Assembly: GCF_900476395.1 (NCBI RefSeq)
Contig: NZ_UIHB01000005.1
Location: forward strand, 124,001-188,000
Direction: 5' to 3'
Origin: Xanthomonas euroxanthea
GTDB lineage: Bacteria; Pseudomonadota; Gammaproteobacteria; Xanthomonadales; Xanthomonadaceae
DNA: 64,000 bases
Below the pieces are notes generated by a model. It had not been told where the DNA came from, searched no databases, and saw nothing but the letters and a program-made list of their open reading frames with translations. Within the stretch, counting starts at the first letter, position 1, and the number at the start of each line of letters is the position of its first letter. A program made the position numbers and the translations under genes. This document shows, piece by piece, positions 1-12,086 of this stretch.

Positions 1-22
1 TGGAGCCGCGTGCGCGTTGCGA

Positions 23-2584
23 TCACAGTGCCACCTTCAGGCCGAGCGCATAGGTGCGGCCGTATTCTTCGTTCTGCAGCGTGCGCGAGGGCACGCCCTG
101 GTACAGCTCCAGCGGTTCGTCCAGCAGGTTCTGCGCCTCCAGATACAGGCTGACGTGGCTGTTGAATTGGTAGTTCATGCTGAAATCCAGCTGGGTGTGC
201 GGGGCGACGTAGATATCGTACGCGCGGCTTTGGCCGATGGTGTCCAGGTACTCGCTGCGATACACCGCCGCAACGCGCGCACTGAAACCGTATTTTTCAT
301 ACCCCAGATGCCCGCTGTAGATGCGCTTGGACGAGCGCGGCAAGGTGAAGTCGTCGCCGGCGCGATCGCTCAGGCCGGGATTGAAATCGCTGTCCAGCAC
401 GGTGGCGCTGGCGCCGACCAGCAGGCCATTCCAGCCCTCGGGCAGGAAGTCCAGCGCCTGCTGCCAATTGAATTCGGCGCCGCGCACCTTTGCGGTGTCG
501 CCGTTGATCGAGCGCGTCACCTGCAGGTTGGGGAACTCGGCATCGTTGGTGCTGATGGTCTGCACGATGTAGTCGTCGATCGACTTGTTGAACACGCCCA
601 GCGAGACCAGGCCGGTGCTGCCGATGTATTTTTCGAACGACAGATCCAGGTTCTTTGAGCGATACGGATTGAGATCGGGATTGCCCAGGCTCACCTCTTC
701 GTCGCCGCGATTGATGCTCACGCGCGGGGAGACATCGCCGAACGCAGGCCGCGACAAGGTCTTGTTGGCCGCGAACCGCAGCACCCAGTCGTTGCCGGTG
801 TCGTAACGCAGATGCAGGCCCGGCAGCACATTGGTGTAGCTGCTGGAGGCTTCGCGCGGCGTCACCGTGGCGGTGCGGCCGTTCTCGGCCACGTCGACCT
901 GGTTGCCGGTGGCGTCGAACTGGGTGTTCTCCACCCGCACGCCGGCGATCATGCGAAGCGCACCGATGTCCCAGGTGCCCATCGCATAGGTGGCGAACAC
1001 ATCTTCGGTGGCCCTGTAGTCGTCCTGCAGCGAGACCTGCAGGTTGCTGCCCACATCCTGCGGACGTGCGCTGTACAGAGTGCCGGAGGTGTTCCAGTAA
1101 CGGCGCATGCCGTCCGAGCCGATGCTTTCGCCCAGCGTGCCGCCGCGGTGTTCCGGTGCGGCGGTGGTCCAGTCGCTCAGATCGATTGCCGGGCCACGAC
1201 GCAGCTCGTTTTCGTCCACGTTGACATCGCGCTCGCGCCAGCGGCCGAGCACGCCCATCTTCAGGCTGGAATGCTCGCCATCGAAGCGCACGTTGACCTG
1301 CGCGCTGCGCTCGCTGTCGTCCACCCGCTTGGGCGCCAGCACGAAGCGGTCGAACACGAAATCGTCGTTGCGCTGCCAGCCATTGTCGGAGAACCCCAGG
1401 CGCGGAATGCCGCTGTTCTGATCGACCGTGGCCGACAGATCGTCGCCGGCGTAGTTGAAGCGCGCTTCCATCTCATCGTTCACGCGCTCGGTGGTCTTGG
1501 TGTAGCCCAGCTTGTAATCCACCGTGGCCGCGCTCAGACGGTTTTCACCACCCACGCTCAAGGCCATGGTGTCTTCCTTCTTGGTGCGGTAGCGCACGCG
1601 CTTGGAAATGGAATCGGCCGGCAGGTCGGCCACGGCATAGGTGCCATCGCCATTGGCGCTGACCTGCCCATCGGCCAGGCCGAAGATGGTGCGCTGGCGC
1701 GTTTCGGCATCGTCGAAGCGGCTGTAGAGCGTACGCAGGTAATAGCGGTTGTCGGCGTCCGGGCGCCAGTCCAGGTTGAGGTTGGCGCCCATGCGGGTAC
1801 GCTCGATGAAGTACTTGCGGCGCTGCACTTCACCGGCGAACAGATCGTCGGCCGCACCGCCGTCGAAGCTGTCGTAGGCCACTTCGGTGTTGTCCGATTC
1901 GAATTCGCGGTCCTGGTAGTTCACGCCGACCGCCACACCGAAGGTGCCGTCGAAGATGTCGCTGTAGTTGAACGCGCCCTTGGGGCTGGTCTTGCCCGAC
2001 AACGACTGGTGGCTGCCTTCGATCGAGCCGCGCAGCGTGCGGCCATCGCGATCGAAGGCAGAGGTGGACTCGACCTGGATCGCACCGCCGATGGAATCGC
2101 CCGGCATGTCCGGGGTCGGCGACTTGACCACTTTCAGGCGCTCGGTGGAGTCGGACGGAATCACGTCCAGCGGCGCCGAGCGCGTGCCGTCTTCCGGCGT
2201 ACCCATGGTCATGCCGTCGATGGTGACGCTGTTGAGCGCCGAATCCAGGCCGCGGATGACCACGAAGCGCCCTTCGCCCTGGTCGCGGGTGACGCTGACG
2301 CCGGGCAGGCGCTGCAAGGATTCTGCAACATTCTTGTCGGGATACCGGCCCAGCGCATCGGAGGCGACCGCATCCTGGATCGCATCGGAACCCCGCTTGA
2401 GATCGACCGCGCGCACCTGCGATTCAACCTGCGGGCGCACTTCCAGCCGCTCCAGGTCGATGGCTGCCGCACCGGAGGCGCCGGTTGCCGCTGCTGCACC
2501 CTCGGCCGCCTGCGCAAGCGGGCTCCACGTGGCTGCCGCCAACGTCAGCGTGATCGCCAGGCACAGCGGAGTCTTGTTCAACAC
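23..2584 (-). CDS. TonB-dependent outer-membrane receptor
   Basis: Complete 853-residue receptor that would import a TonB-energised ligand across the outer membrane. Residues 1-26 form a signal peptide ending LAQA. The plug domain follows (about 50-175) with the typical run GRYPDKNVAESLQRLPGVSV, then VIRGLDSALNSVTIDGM, and GDSIGGAIQVES before the barrel. The plug style is that of the large Caulobacter/Xanthomonas receptors often tied to carbohydrates or chelates, but the ligand cannot be read from sequence. The C-terminus ends LKVAL rather than the usual terminal aromatic residue, which is a small oddity. It is transcribed away from upp, with no co-directional partner inside the window. Family assignment is firm; substrate is unknown. 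Confidence 0.93.
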   Translation of the reverse strand: MLNKTPLCLAITLTLAAATWSPLAQAAEGAAAATGASGAAAIDLERLEVRPQVESQVRAVDLKRGSDAIQDAVASDALGRYPDKNVAESLQRLPGVSVTRDQGEGRFVVIRGLDSALNSVTIDGMTMGTPEDGTRSAPLDVIPSDSTERLKVVKSPTPDMPGDSIGGAIQVESTSAFDRDGRTLRGSIEGSHQSLSGKTSPKGAFNYSDIFDGTFGVAVGVNYQDREFESDNTEVAYDSFDGGAADDLFAGEVQRRKYFIERTRMGANLNLDWRPDADNRYYLRTLYSRFDDAETRQRTIFGLADGQVSANGDGTYAVADLPADSISKRVRYRTKKEDTMALSVGGENRLSAATVDYKLGYTKTTERVNDEMEARFNYAGDDLSATVDQNSGIPRLGFSDNGWQRNDDFVFDRFVLAPKRVDDSERSAQVNVRFDGEHSSLKMGVLGRWRERDVNVDENELRRGPAIDLSDWTTAAPEHRGGTLGESIGSDGMRRYWNTSGTLYSARPQDVGSNLQVSLQDDYRATEDVFATYAMGTWDIGALRMIAGVRVENTQFDATGNQVDVAENGRTATVTPREASSSYTNVLPGLHLRYDTGNDWVLRFAANKTLSRPAFGDVSPRVSINRGDEEVSLGNPDLNPYRSKNLDLSFEKYIGSTGLVSLGVFNKSIDDYIVQTISTNDAEFPNLQVTRSINGDTAKVRGAEFNWQQALDFLPEGWNGLLVGASATVLDSDFNPGLSDRAGDDFTLPRSSKRIYSGHLGYEKYGFSARVAAVYRSEYLDTIGQSRAYDIYVAPHTQLDFSMNYQFNSHVSLYLEAQNLLDEPLELYQGVPSRTLQNEEYGRTYALGLKVAL

Positions 2585-2735
2585 GGGTGCTTCCCCAATC
2601 GGTTAAGAATGGGTGGGCACACTATGTCTACGACGTTTCACTGACATGACATCTGCAAGCACGATCACGCCCAATGTGTGGCGACGCTGCCGCTGGCTGC
2701 GGCACACTGTGGGTCTCTCCCGCCTGTCGCTGCCC

Positions 2736-3368
2736 ATGAAAATCGTCGAAGTCCGTCACCCCCTCGTCCAGCACAAGATCGGCCTGCTGCGCGATGCTGC
2801 CTTGAGCACCAAGGGCTTCCGCGAACTGGTCACCGAGCTGGGCACGCTGCTGGCCTACGAGGCCACCGCCAATCTGGACACCGAGTCGCACGTGCAGCCC
2901 GGCTGGGCCGGCCCGGTGACCGTGCAGCGGATTGCCGGCGCGAAAATCACCCTGGTACCGATCCTGCGTGCAGGTCTGGGCATGCTGCCCGGCGTGCTGG
3001 CGCTGATCCCGGCCGCGCGCGTGAGCGTGGTCGGCCTGCAACGCGACGAAGAAACCCTGCAGCCGGTGCCCTACTTCGAACGCCTCACCGGCCGCCTGGA
3101 AGAACGCGACGCGCTGATCCTAGACCCGATGCTGGCCACCGGCGGCACGCTGATCGCCACCATCGACATGCTCAAGCGCGCCGGCGCGCGGCGGATCAAG
3201 GGCATCTTTTTAGTGGCCGCACCGGAAGGCTTGAAAGCCTTGGAAGCCGTGCATCCGGATGTGGAGGTCTACACCGCCGCGATCGACGACCACCTCAACG
3301 ACAAGGGCTACATCCTGCCCGGCCTGGGCGATGCCGGCGACCGGATCTTCGGCACGCGGGTGGAGTGA
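2736..3368 (+). CDS. upp: Uracil phosphoribosyltransferase
   Basis: Cytosolic pyrimidine salvage enzyme converting uracil and PRPP to UMP. The 210-residue protein from the ATG at 2736 matches the usual family length. It shows the PRPP-binding segment [21 protein letters not shown] and the uracil-binding end [17 protein letters not shown]. The frame stays open upstream to 2613, but the extra 41 residues look nothing like the family, and [19 protein letters not shown] is a normal Upp N-terminus. It stands alone between a divergent receptor gene and a convergent GH9 gene. Confidence 0.97.
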   Translation: MKIVEVRHPLVQHKIGLLRDAALSTKGFRELVTELGTLLAYEATANLDTESHVQPGWAGPVTVQRIAGAKITLVPILRAGLGMLPGVLALIPAARVSVVGLQRDEETLQPVPYFERLTGRLEERDALILDPMLATGGTLIATIDMLKRAGARRIKGIFLVAAPEGLKALEAVHPDVEVYTAAIDDHLNDKGYILPGLGDAGDRIFGTRVE

Positions 3369-3460
3369 GTGTCTGAAGCGACCAAATCAAAAGCTGATGC
3401 GCGCTGGACGATTGCCGATCACGCTGGAGCAGCGCTGGTGAGGTAATCGGCGGATTGAAG

Positions 3461-3573
3461 CCCCTCTCCCCACGGGAGAAGGGTTGGGGTGAGGGTACGG
3501 TGTGTCGGTGTTGCTGCCGCTGCCGCACCCTCATCCGGCGCTGCGCGCCACCTTCTCCCGATGGGAGAAGGGA
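3461..3573. repeat. Imperfect inverted-repeat element downstream of upp
   Basis: The left end has CCCCTCTCCC followed by GGGAGAAGGGTTGGGGTGAG. The right end has CACCCTCATCC followed by CTTCTCCCGATGGGAGAAGG. The two halves pair as a long imperfect stem around a central loop near 3500-3520. It lies between the convergent ends of upp and the GH9 gene, where dispersed palindromic elements are common in xanthomonads. It may help terminate both transcripts. The family was not checked by search. Confidence 0.6.
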
Positions 3574-3603
3574 AAATCGCGCTGCCGCCTGGAGCCCGCC
3601 GCC

Positions 3604-5364
3604 TCAGCGCGTGGACGCTTCGATCGCCGCGCTCACATACACAAGCGGCGCGTTCCAGTTGATTGCCACCTCGTTGCTGGCATAACTGCAGGTGTCGTCC
3701 AGGTACGACAGCGCCGGCAGCCTGGAGGGATAGGCCACCTTGCAGTCCTTGGCGTCCTGCTGGCCCGGTTGCGGGCCGCCAGCCAGCCAGCCCGGCACCG
3801 GCGCGTCGATGCCGTCGGCTTCGGAAGGGCGATGGTGGATATGCAGCGGGCTGCGCAGCCCGACCCCGGTGACGAACGACAGCCCCAACGGATTGCGCCC
3901 CAGGATGTAATCCAGCTGCGACTGCGCGGCGTCCAGATACGGCCGCTGCCGGGTCAGCCGATAGCCCTGCATCAACATCATCGCGCGGTTGAGCACGACT
4001 GCATTACTGCCCCACACAAAATCGGTGTCGGTCATCGCCAGACGCCAGGGCGAGGCCTGCCACTGTTCGGCAAGCCGCTGTGCCAGACCGGTGATCTCAT
4101 GCGCGATACGAGCGCGATCTGCATGCGCGGTGAGCCGGTCGCGATGTTCGGCCAGCGACATCCAGGCCAGGCCGCCGACGTTGCTCCAGCCCGGCACGCT
4201 GGCCGGCACGTTGCGCGCCATCATTGCGTCGTAGAAGCCGTCCTCGCGCGTGCTCACATACAGCTCGGCCGCGGCCCAGGCGAATTCGTCGTCCACCTGC
4301 GCGTCGTCGTAGCCGCCGGTGCGCACATCGTCGGGCTGGCGGTAGATCACATCCGGATGCTGCTGCGCCCACGCCCAGGCACGGCGCGCGGCCTTCAACA
4401 TGCGTGCCGACGCGCCCGGATACTGCGCGTCGAACGGCGCGTAGACGCGGCTGGCGGCAGCCATCACCGCGGCAAAATCCAGCGTGGCGGCAGTGGCCTT
4501 CATCACCACGTAGCGTTGCTGCCTGGCCTGGTCCGGCATCACCAGCCCATCGAACTGCTTGTCGGTGAGCTTGTGGTACACGCCGCCATCGGCCGGGTCC
4601 TGCATGGCCAGCATCCATTCCAGGTTCCACCAGGTCTCCTGCAGGATGCCGGGCACGCCGGGGGCGTCGTCGGGGATGGTCAGCGGCTGCGCCTTGAACA
4701 GCGCCGGATACTGCTCGTAGGCGGCCAGCAAGGTGTAGGTGCTGATGCCGGAATTGACGATGTACTTGTTGTAGTCGCCGGCGTCGTACCAACCCTTGGG
4801 CGCACGGATCACGCTGTCGGCCGGGCGCGTGGCAGACGCAGCAGAAGGATGGATGCGCACATCGGTGTCCGGATGCCCGGCCGCACGTGCATAGCGCCCG
4901 GCGAATTGCGCCGGCAGCGCGGTGCTGGCGCGATTGAAGTAGAACGCCTTGAGCGAGGCATCCACGACGGGCTGGTAGGCACCGGCCGCAATCGGGAATG
5001 GATCCGACGCCGGCAAACCGGCGATCTTCACCCGATACGTCCCTGGGGCGCGCAGCGCGGAAAAGTCGGCCACGCGTGCCTGTTGCCCCGCTGGTGCCCA
5101 GGTGGCCGCCGGCGACAAGCGGCCCTCCAGCACGCGGCGGCCGTTGGCATCCTCGACCGTGAAGCGGTCTGTCGCAGCCGCAGCTGGCGGCGGCAAGCCG
5201 ACCACCGCCAGCTTGGCCGAGCCCGGCAGATAACCGAGTTGATTGACGTGGATCGCGGCGCCGGCAGCGGCCGTGCTGCCGGGAGCGCCGGTCGTATCGG
5301 CCGCGCAGGCGGCGATGGGCGATGCGATCACCATGGCGGTGAGCAGGGTCTGCAAAATGGTCAT
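3604..5364 (-). CDS. Glycoside hydrolase family 9 endoglucanase
   Basis: Putative secreted cellulase hydrolysing beta-1,4-glucan. From the ATG at 5364 the protein has 586 residues. A hydrophobic export segment (1-20, ending IAAC, possibly a lipobox) precedes an immunoglobulin-like CelD-type N-terminal domain (about 36-125, starting HVNQLGYLPG). The GH9 (alpha/alpha)6 catalytic domain follows. WYDAGDYNKY at 192-201 supplies the catalytic aspartates D194 and D197. The signature NEVAINWNAPLVY near the C-terminus supplies the acid glutamate, about E565. HIHHRPS is the conserved active-site histidine loop. An upstream extension to 5517 is possible but would put 51 non-signal residues before the export segment. 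It has no operon partner and fits plant cell-wall degradation. Confidence 0.92.
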   Translation of the reverse strand: MTILQTLLTAMVIASPIAACAADTTGAPGSTAAAGAAIHVNQLGYLPGSAKLAVVGLPPPAAAATDRFTVEDANGRRVLEGRLSPAATWAPAGQQARVADFSALRAPGTYRVKIAGLPASDPFPIAAGAYQPVVDASLKAFYFNRASTALPAQFAGRYARAAGHPDTDVRIHPSAASATRPADSVIRAPKGWYDAGDYNKYIVNSGISTYTLLAAYEQYPALFKAQPLTIPDDAPGVPGILQETWWNLEWMLAMQDPADGGVYHKLTDKQFDGLVMPDQARQQRYVVMKATAATLDFAAVMAAASRVYAPFDAQYPGASARMLKAARRAWAWAQQHPDVIYRQPDDVRTGGYDDAQVDDEFAWAAAELYVSTREDGFYDAMMARNVPASVPGWSNVGGLAWMSLAEHRDRLTAHADRARIAHEITGLAQRLAEQWQASPWRLAMTDTDFVWGSNAVVLNRAMMLMQGYRLTRQRPYLDAAQSQLDYILGRNPLGLSFVTGVGLRSPLHIHHRPSEADGIDAPVPGWLAGGPQPGQQDAKDCKVAYPSRLPALSYLDDTCSYASNEVAINWNAPLVYVSAAIEASTR

Positions 5365-5651
5365 GCCGCGATGGTCGCCAAATCGATGCACAGCGACAAG
5401 TCCAATCCCGACATAGGACACAGCACCAAACCGTATTGCTGCAGGCAGCCAGTGACCTTCCGGCCCCCACTCAGGCCGGTGCAGGCGTGCTGCACATAGT
5501 TGCCGAGACAGGGACACGGTTCGCCGCGCCGCGTGTTCGGCGCCTGTGCCGCCTGCGCCGAACCGACAGGCCAGGCCCGCGCCTCAGTACAAGCCGGCTC
5601 TCATCGTTGGCCGTGTAATGCCTGCCCCGCCCACGGAGCAGGCCGTGGTAC

Positions 5652-7430
5652 TCACCGTGCAGGTGTCGCCAGCTGGACCTGCGCCTTGCCCACCGGGTTG
5701 CGCGGGTCGCTACCGCCGGTGAGCACATTGCTGCGCTTGTCCCACTCCACCGTCTGCAGGTTGCCCCAGACGTGGCTGGAACCGCGGCCGCCCTCGGCGG
5801 TGTCGCCGGGCAGCTTGAGCGCATGCCCCATCGCCTGCAGCGCCTTGGCGGTCTGTGGCGAGAACGCGTTGCTCTCGGCCTCGATCACGTCCGGCAGCCA
5901 CTGGTGGTGATAGCGCGGCAAGGCACTGACCTGCTGTGCGTCCAGGCCGGCGTCGTAGCCCAGGATGCCGAGCAGCACCATGGTGATGATGCGGCTGCCG
6001 CCCGGGGTGCCGATCACCGCGACCTTGTCGGCCGATTCCATGAAGGTCGGCGTCATCGAGCTGAGCATGCGCTTGCCCGGCTTGGGGGCGTTGGCCGCGT
6101 AGCCCATCACGCCAAAGGCATTGGGCGTGCCCGGCTTGAGCGCGAAGTCGTCCATCTCGTCGTTGAGCAGCACGCCGGTGCCCTTGGGGATCAGCCCCGA
6201 GCCGTACAGCAGGTTGACGGTCTGGGTGGCGCCGACGCGGTTGCCTTCGCCATCGATGATGGAAAAGTGCGTGGTCTCGTCGTCTTCCAGCGGGGTCGGA
6301 TTGCCCGACAGCAGGTCGCTGGGGGTGGCCTTGTCCGGGTTGATCGTGGCGCGCAGGCCTTGCGCGTAATCCTTGCTGGTCAGCACGCGCTGCGGCACCG
6401 CCACAAAGTCCGGGTCGCCGAGGAAGAAGGTGCGGTCGCGGTAGGCGCGGCGCATCGCTTCCACCACCAGATGGGTGCGGTGCGCATCGTCGAGCGTGTC
6501 CAGCTCCCAGCCTTCCAGAATCTGCAGCATGGCGGCGAGTGCGATACCGCCGGAAGACGGCGGCGGCGCGGTGGTGATCTTCCAGCCGCGGTAATCGAAC
6601 TGGATCGGCGTGCGCTGCTTGACCCGGTACCCGGCCAGCTCGGCGGCCTTCCACTGCCCGCCGGCCTGCTTGACGCCGGCCAGCAGCTTGCTGGCGGTTT
6701 CGCCCTTGTAGAAGCCGTCAAAGCCCTTGTCGCCGAGCAGCTTCAAGGTGTGCGCCAATTCGGGCTGCTTGAAGATGTCGCCTTCGGCGATGGGCTTGCC
6801 GCCGCGCAGATAGACCTCGCGCGTGCCGGGATAACGCTCCATCACCTCGCGCCGCGAGGCATAGCCCTTGGCCATGCGCGCGTACACCGGAAAACCTTCG
6901 GTGGCGATGCGGATCGCCGGTGCCAGCGACTGCTTCAACGGCAGCCGGCCGTGCCGGGTGGCCAGCTCCACCAGCGCTGCAGGCAGCCCGGGAATGCCGG
7001 CCGACCAGGGGCCGTTGACCGAGCGGTCGCGGTCCAGCGCGCCCTGCTTGTCGAGAAACTGGGCCTCGCTGGCCGACTCGGGCGCGGTCTCGCGAGCATC
7101 CAGCATCACGTCCTTGCCGGTCTTGGCATCGTGCAACAGGAAGAAGCCGCCGCCGCCCAGGCCCGAGCTGATCGGCTCGACCACCGCCAGGGTGGACGAC
7201 ACCGCGATCGCCGCATCGAACGCATTGCCGCCTTCGCGCAGGATCTGCAGGCCGGCGTCGGTGGCCAGTGCGTGCCCGCTGGCGATCGCCGCACCGGGCG
7301 GATGCCCCGCCACCGGCGAGGACGCGGCCGCCGCTGGCCTGGCACCATCGGCCGACCAGGCCGGCGGTGCCAGTACGAAGGCCAGCAGCAACAGGCCGCG
7401 CGAAGGAAAACGTCGGGAAAAGATGCTCAC
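5652..7430 (-). CDS. ggt: Gamma-glutamyltranspeptidase precursor
   Basis: Periplasmic enzyme that cleaves the gamma-glutamyl bond of glutathione and related peptides; the proenzyme self-cleaves into large and small subunits. I use the GTG at 7428-7430, giving 592 residues with signal peptide VSIFSRRFPSRGLLLLAFVL ending WSA. The autocatalytic threonine is T386 in ETTHFSIIDGEGN. Also present are the family motifs SSGLGGGGFFLLHD, APPPSSGGIALAAML, GVLLNDEMDDF, SSMTPT and GTPGGSRI. The GTG overlaps the TGA of the upstream ferredoxin gene as GTGA, so translation is probably coupled. A longer open frame to 7592 runs through the ferredoxin gene and is unlikely. Confidence 0.93.
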   Translation of the reverse strand: MSIFSRRFPSRGLLLLAFVLAPPAWSADGARPAAAASSPVAGHPPGAAIASGHALATDAGLQILREGGNAFDAAIAVSSTLAVVEPISSGLGGGGFFLLHDAKTGKDVMLDARETAPESASEAQFLDKQGALDRDRSVNGPWSAGIPGLPAALVELATRHGRLPLKQSLAPAIRIATEGFPVYARMAKGYASRREVMERYPGTREVYLRGGKPIAEGDIFKQPELAHTLKLLGDKGFDGFYKGETASKLLAGVKQAGGQWKAAELAGYRVKQRTPIQFDYRGWKITTAPPPSSGGIALAAMLQILEGWELDTLDDAHRTHLVVEAMRRAYRDRTFFLGDPDFVAVPQRVLTSKDYAQGLRATINPDKATPSDLLSGNPTPLEDDETTHFSIIDGEGNRVGATQTVNLLYGSGLIPKGTGVLLNDEMDDFALKPGTPNAFGVMGYAANAPKPGKRMLSSMTPTFMESADKVAVIGTPGGSRIITMVLLGILGYDAGLDAQQVSALPRYHHQWLPDVIEAESNAFSPQTAKALQAMGHALKLPGDTAEGGRGSSHVWGNLQTVEWDKRSNVLTGGSDPRNPVGKAQVQLATPAR

Positions 7431-7711
7431 GGGGCGGGAGGCTCCTGTTCGTACAGTTCGGGGTGATCGCGCTGCAGCTGCATGAGCTTGGCGAGCAATT
7501 GATCGTGGGTTTCCGGGATGTCCGGATCCGGGTCGATGCATTCGACCGGGCACACCACCACGCATTGCGCCTCGTCGAAATGGCCCACGCACTCAGTGCA
7601 ACGTGCCGGGTCGATCACGTAGATGGTTTCGCCCATCGAGATGGCCTGGTTCGGGCACGCCGGCTCGCAGACATCGCAGTTGACGCAGAGCTCGTTGATC
7701 TTCAGCGACAT
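7427..7711 (-). CDS. 2[4Fe-4S] ferredoxin, YfhL type
   Basis: Small 94-residue cytosolic electron carrier. The first cluster motif is CVNCDVCEPACP. The second is CTECVGHFDEAQCVVVCP, with the insertion between the second and third cysteine typical of YfhL-type ferredoxins. The acidic tail ends YEQEPPAP. The stop overlaps the GTG start of ggt (GTGA). It lies downstream of coaD and a lipoprotein gene on the same strand. Its redox partner is not evident from the window. Confidence 0.93.
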   Translation of the reverse strand: MSLKINELCVNCDVCEPACPNQAISMGETIYVIDPARCTECVGHFDEAQCVVVCPVECIDPDPDIPETHDQLLAKLMQLQRDHPELYEQEPPAP

Positions 7712-7942
7712 GGCGGCACCACCATGCGATGCGACGCGGCCCGATGCAACGCCAGGCGCTGGAACGCAACGTGCTGCCGGACGCCAACGCGCCCGGCCCG
7801 GGGCCAGGCATGGACACCGCCACGCACGCGGTCGGCAACCGGTCCGAGCGGACCGGCCCCAATGGGGTGCGGAATCAGCGGCATGCCGCGATTGCGCACG
7901 GCGGCCGGACGCGCCCTCCCGCGCATCCGGCCCGGTACGGCA

Positions 7943-8440
7943 TTACTTGGCTTCAACGAAGGTGTATTCCACGCCCTTGGGCTGGACGATGGCCTGCACG
8001 CGGGCATTCTCGGCGGCATCGCCGATGAACAGCACGCGCACGCCCTTCATCGAATCCGGTTGCACGTCCTTGAACGCGGCGTCGATCAGGTCGGCCATCT
8101 TGGTCGAAGCCGACGAACCGAAGGCCAGCATGTTGCCCGGCTGCACGCCACGCGCCAGTGCGGTCTTGACGCTTTCCAGCTGACGCTCGTAGCTGCCGGC
8201 GAATTCAGCATCGGACTCCGGCGGCAAGTAGTACAGGAACGGGCTGTTGGTGGTGGTGCCCAGGTTCTGGCCGACCACTTCCTGCAGGTACTTCTTCCAG
8301 CCGGCGTTGTCGTCCTTGGCCGGCGCCTTCAGCGGCGCGGGAGCCGCGGCGGCGGTCGGTGCCGGCTCTTCCTTCTTGCAGGCGGTGACAGCCAGAGCGG
8401 CGATCGAAGCGAGCGCCAGCGCGCGCATGGTGTGTTTCAT
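7943..8440 (-). CDS. Putative lipoprotein of unknown function
   Basis: 165 residues from the ATG at 8440. The start is chosen because GGGAGGAG sits just upstream and MKHTMRALALASIAALAVTAC is a clean lipoprotein signal with lipobox VTAC. After the anchor cysteine comes a lysine/glutamate and Ala-Pro linker (to about residue 45). A compact domain follows with NLGTTTNSPFLYYLPP and a Rossmann-like strand VRVLFIGDAAENARVQAIV. I do not recognise a characterised family. It lies between coaD and the ferredoxin gene on the same strand, probably in the same transcript. Confidence 0.8.
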   Translation of the reverse strand: MKHTMRALALASIAALAVTACKKEEPAPTAAAAPAPLKAPAKDDNAGWKKYLQEVVGQNLGTTTNSPFLYYLPPESDAEFAGSYERQLESVKTALARGVQPGNMLAFGSSASTKMADLIDAAFKDVQPDSMKGVRVLFIGDAAENARVQAIVQPKGVEYTFVEAK

Positions 8441-8487
8441 GAAACTCCTCCCTTTGAAAAGCATGTGGTGATGTGACTGCTAGAGAA

Positions 8488-9795
<1,308 letters not shown>

Positions 9796-9852
9796 TCATC
9801 CCCCAGGCCATCGGCCGCGTTGCGGCCTGGGCCACCATGGAGCACGACCCCA

Positions 9853-11757
<1,905 letters not shown>

Positions 11758-11786
11758 GGGTTGCGACACCTTTCGTGACACACCAG

Positions 11787-11814
11787 GACCGGCGCATGCG
11801 CCGGTCTTTTTTTT
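11787..11814 (+). terminator. Rho-independent terminator of htpG
   Basis: A perfect self-complementary 20-mer, GACCGGCGCATGCGCCGGTC, is followed directly by eight T residues, 30 bases after the htpG stop. On the plus strand this is a textbook intrinsic terminator. Confidence 0.93.
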
Positions 11815-12086
11815 GGGGCCTGTCTCGTGGCGACGATTGGAAGAGCGGCGACAGCGGTATCCAACACCACACCGCCTCGGTAACGGCTCGCACTCCTCCA
11901 TAACGCAGATGCACATGGGACGATGACGACAGTCTTGCCTAATGCGGCCCTAGGAAAAAATCAGTCGGACGTTTATCGGGTCCTCGTTGTCGGGATCATG
12001 GCCGGGTGCGTCGCGATGCCTGCGCGCATCGTGCGCGCTCCGGCCAAAGCGCAGGCAATGTCATTGAAGACCAGCCGCGGCGGCGC
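11815..12086. other. Intergenic region between convergent htpG and GH127 genes
   Basis: Together with the terminator this makes about 330 bases without a gene. Short open frames here have no ribosome site and no recognisable product. I see nothing else definite. Confidence 0.6.

Noticed and set aside
812..2644. 610-codon open frame opposite the first TonB receptor
   Set aside because: Mirror frame of a GC-rich gene; composition is H/R/A/V-rich, no motif, and the opposite strand encodes a complete receptor.
3502..5499. 665-codon open frame opposite the GH9 gene
   Set aside because: Low-complexity Arg/His/Gly-rich shadow; GH9 catalytic motifs are on the minus strand.
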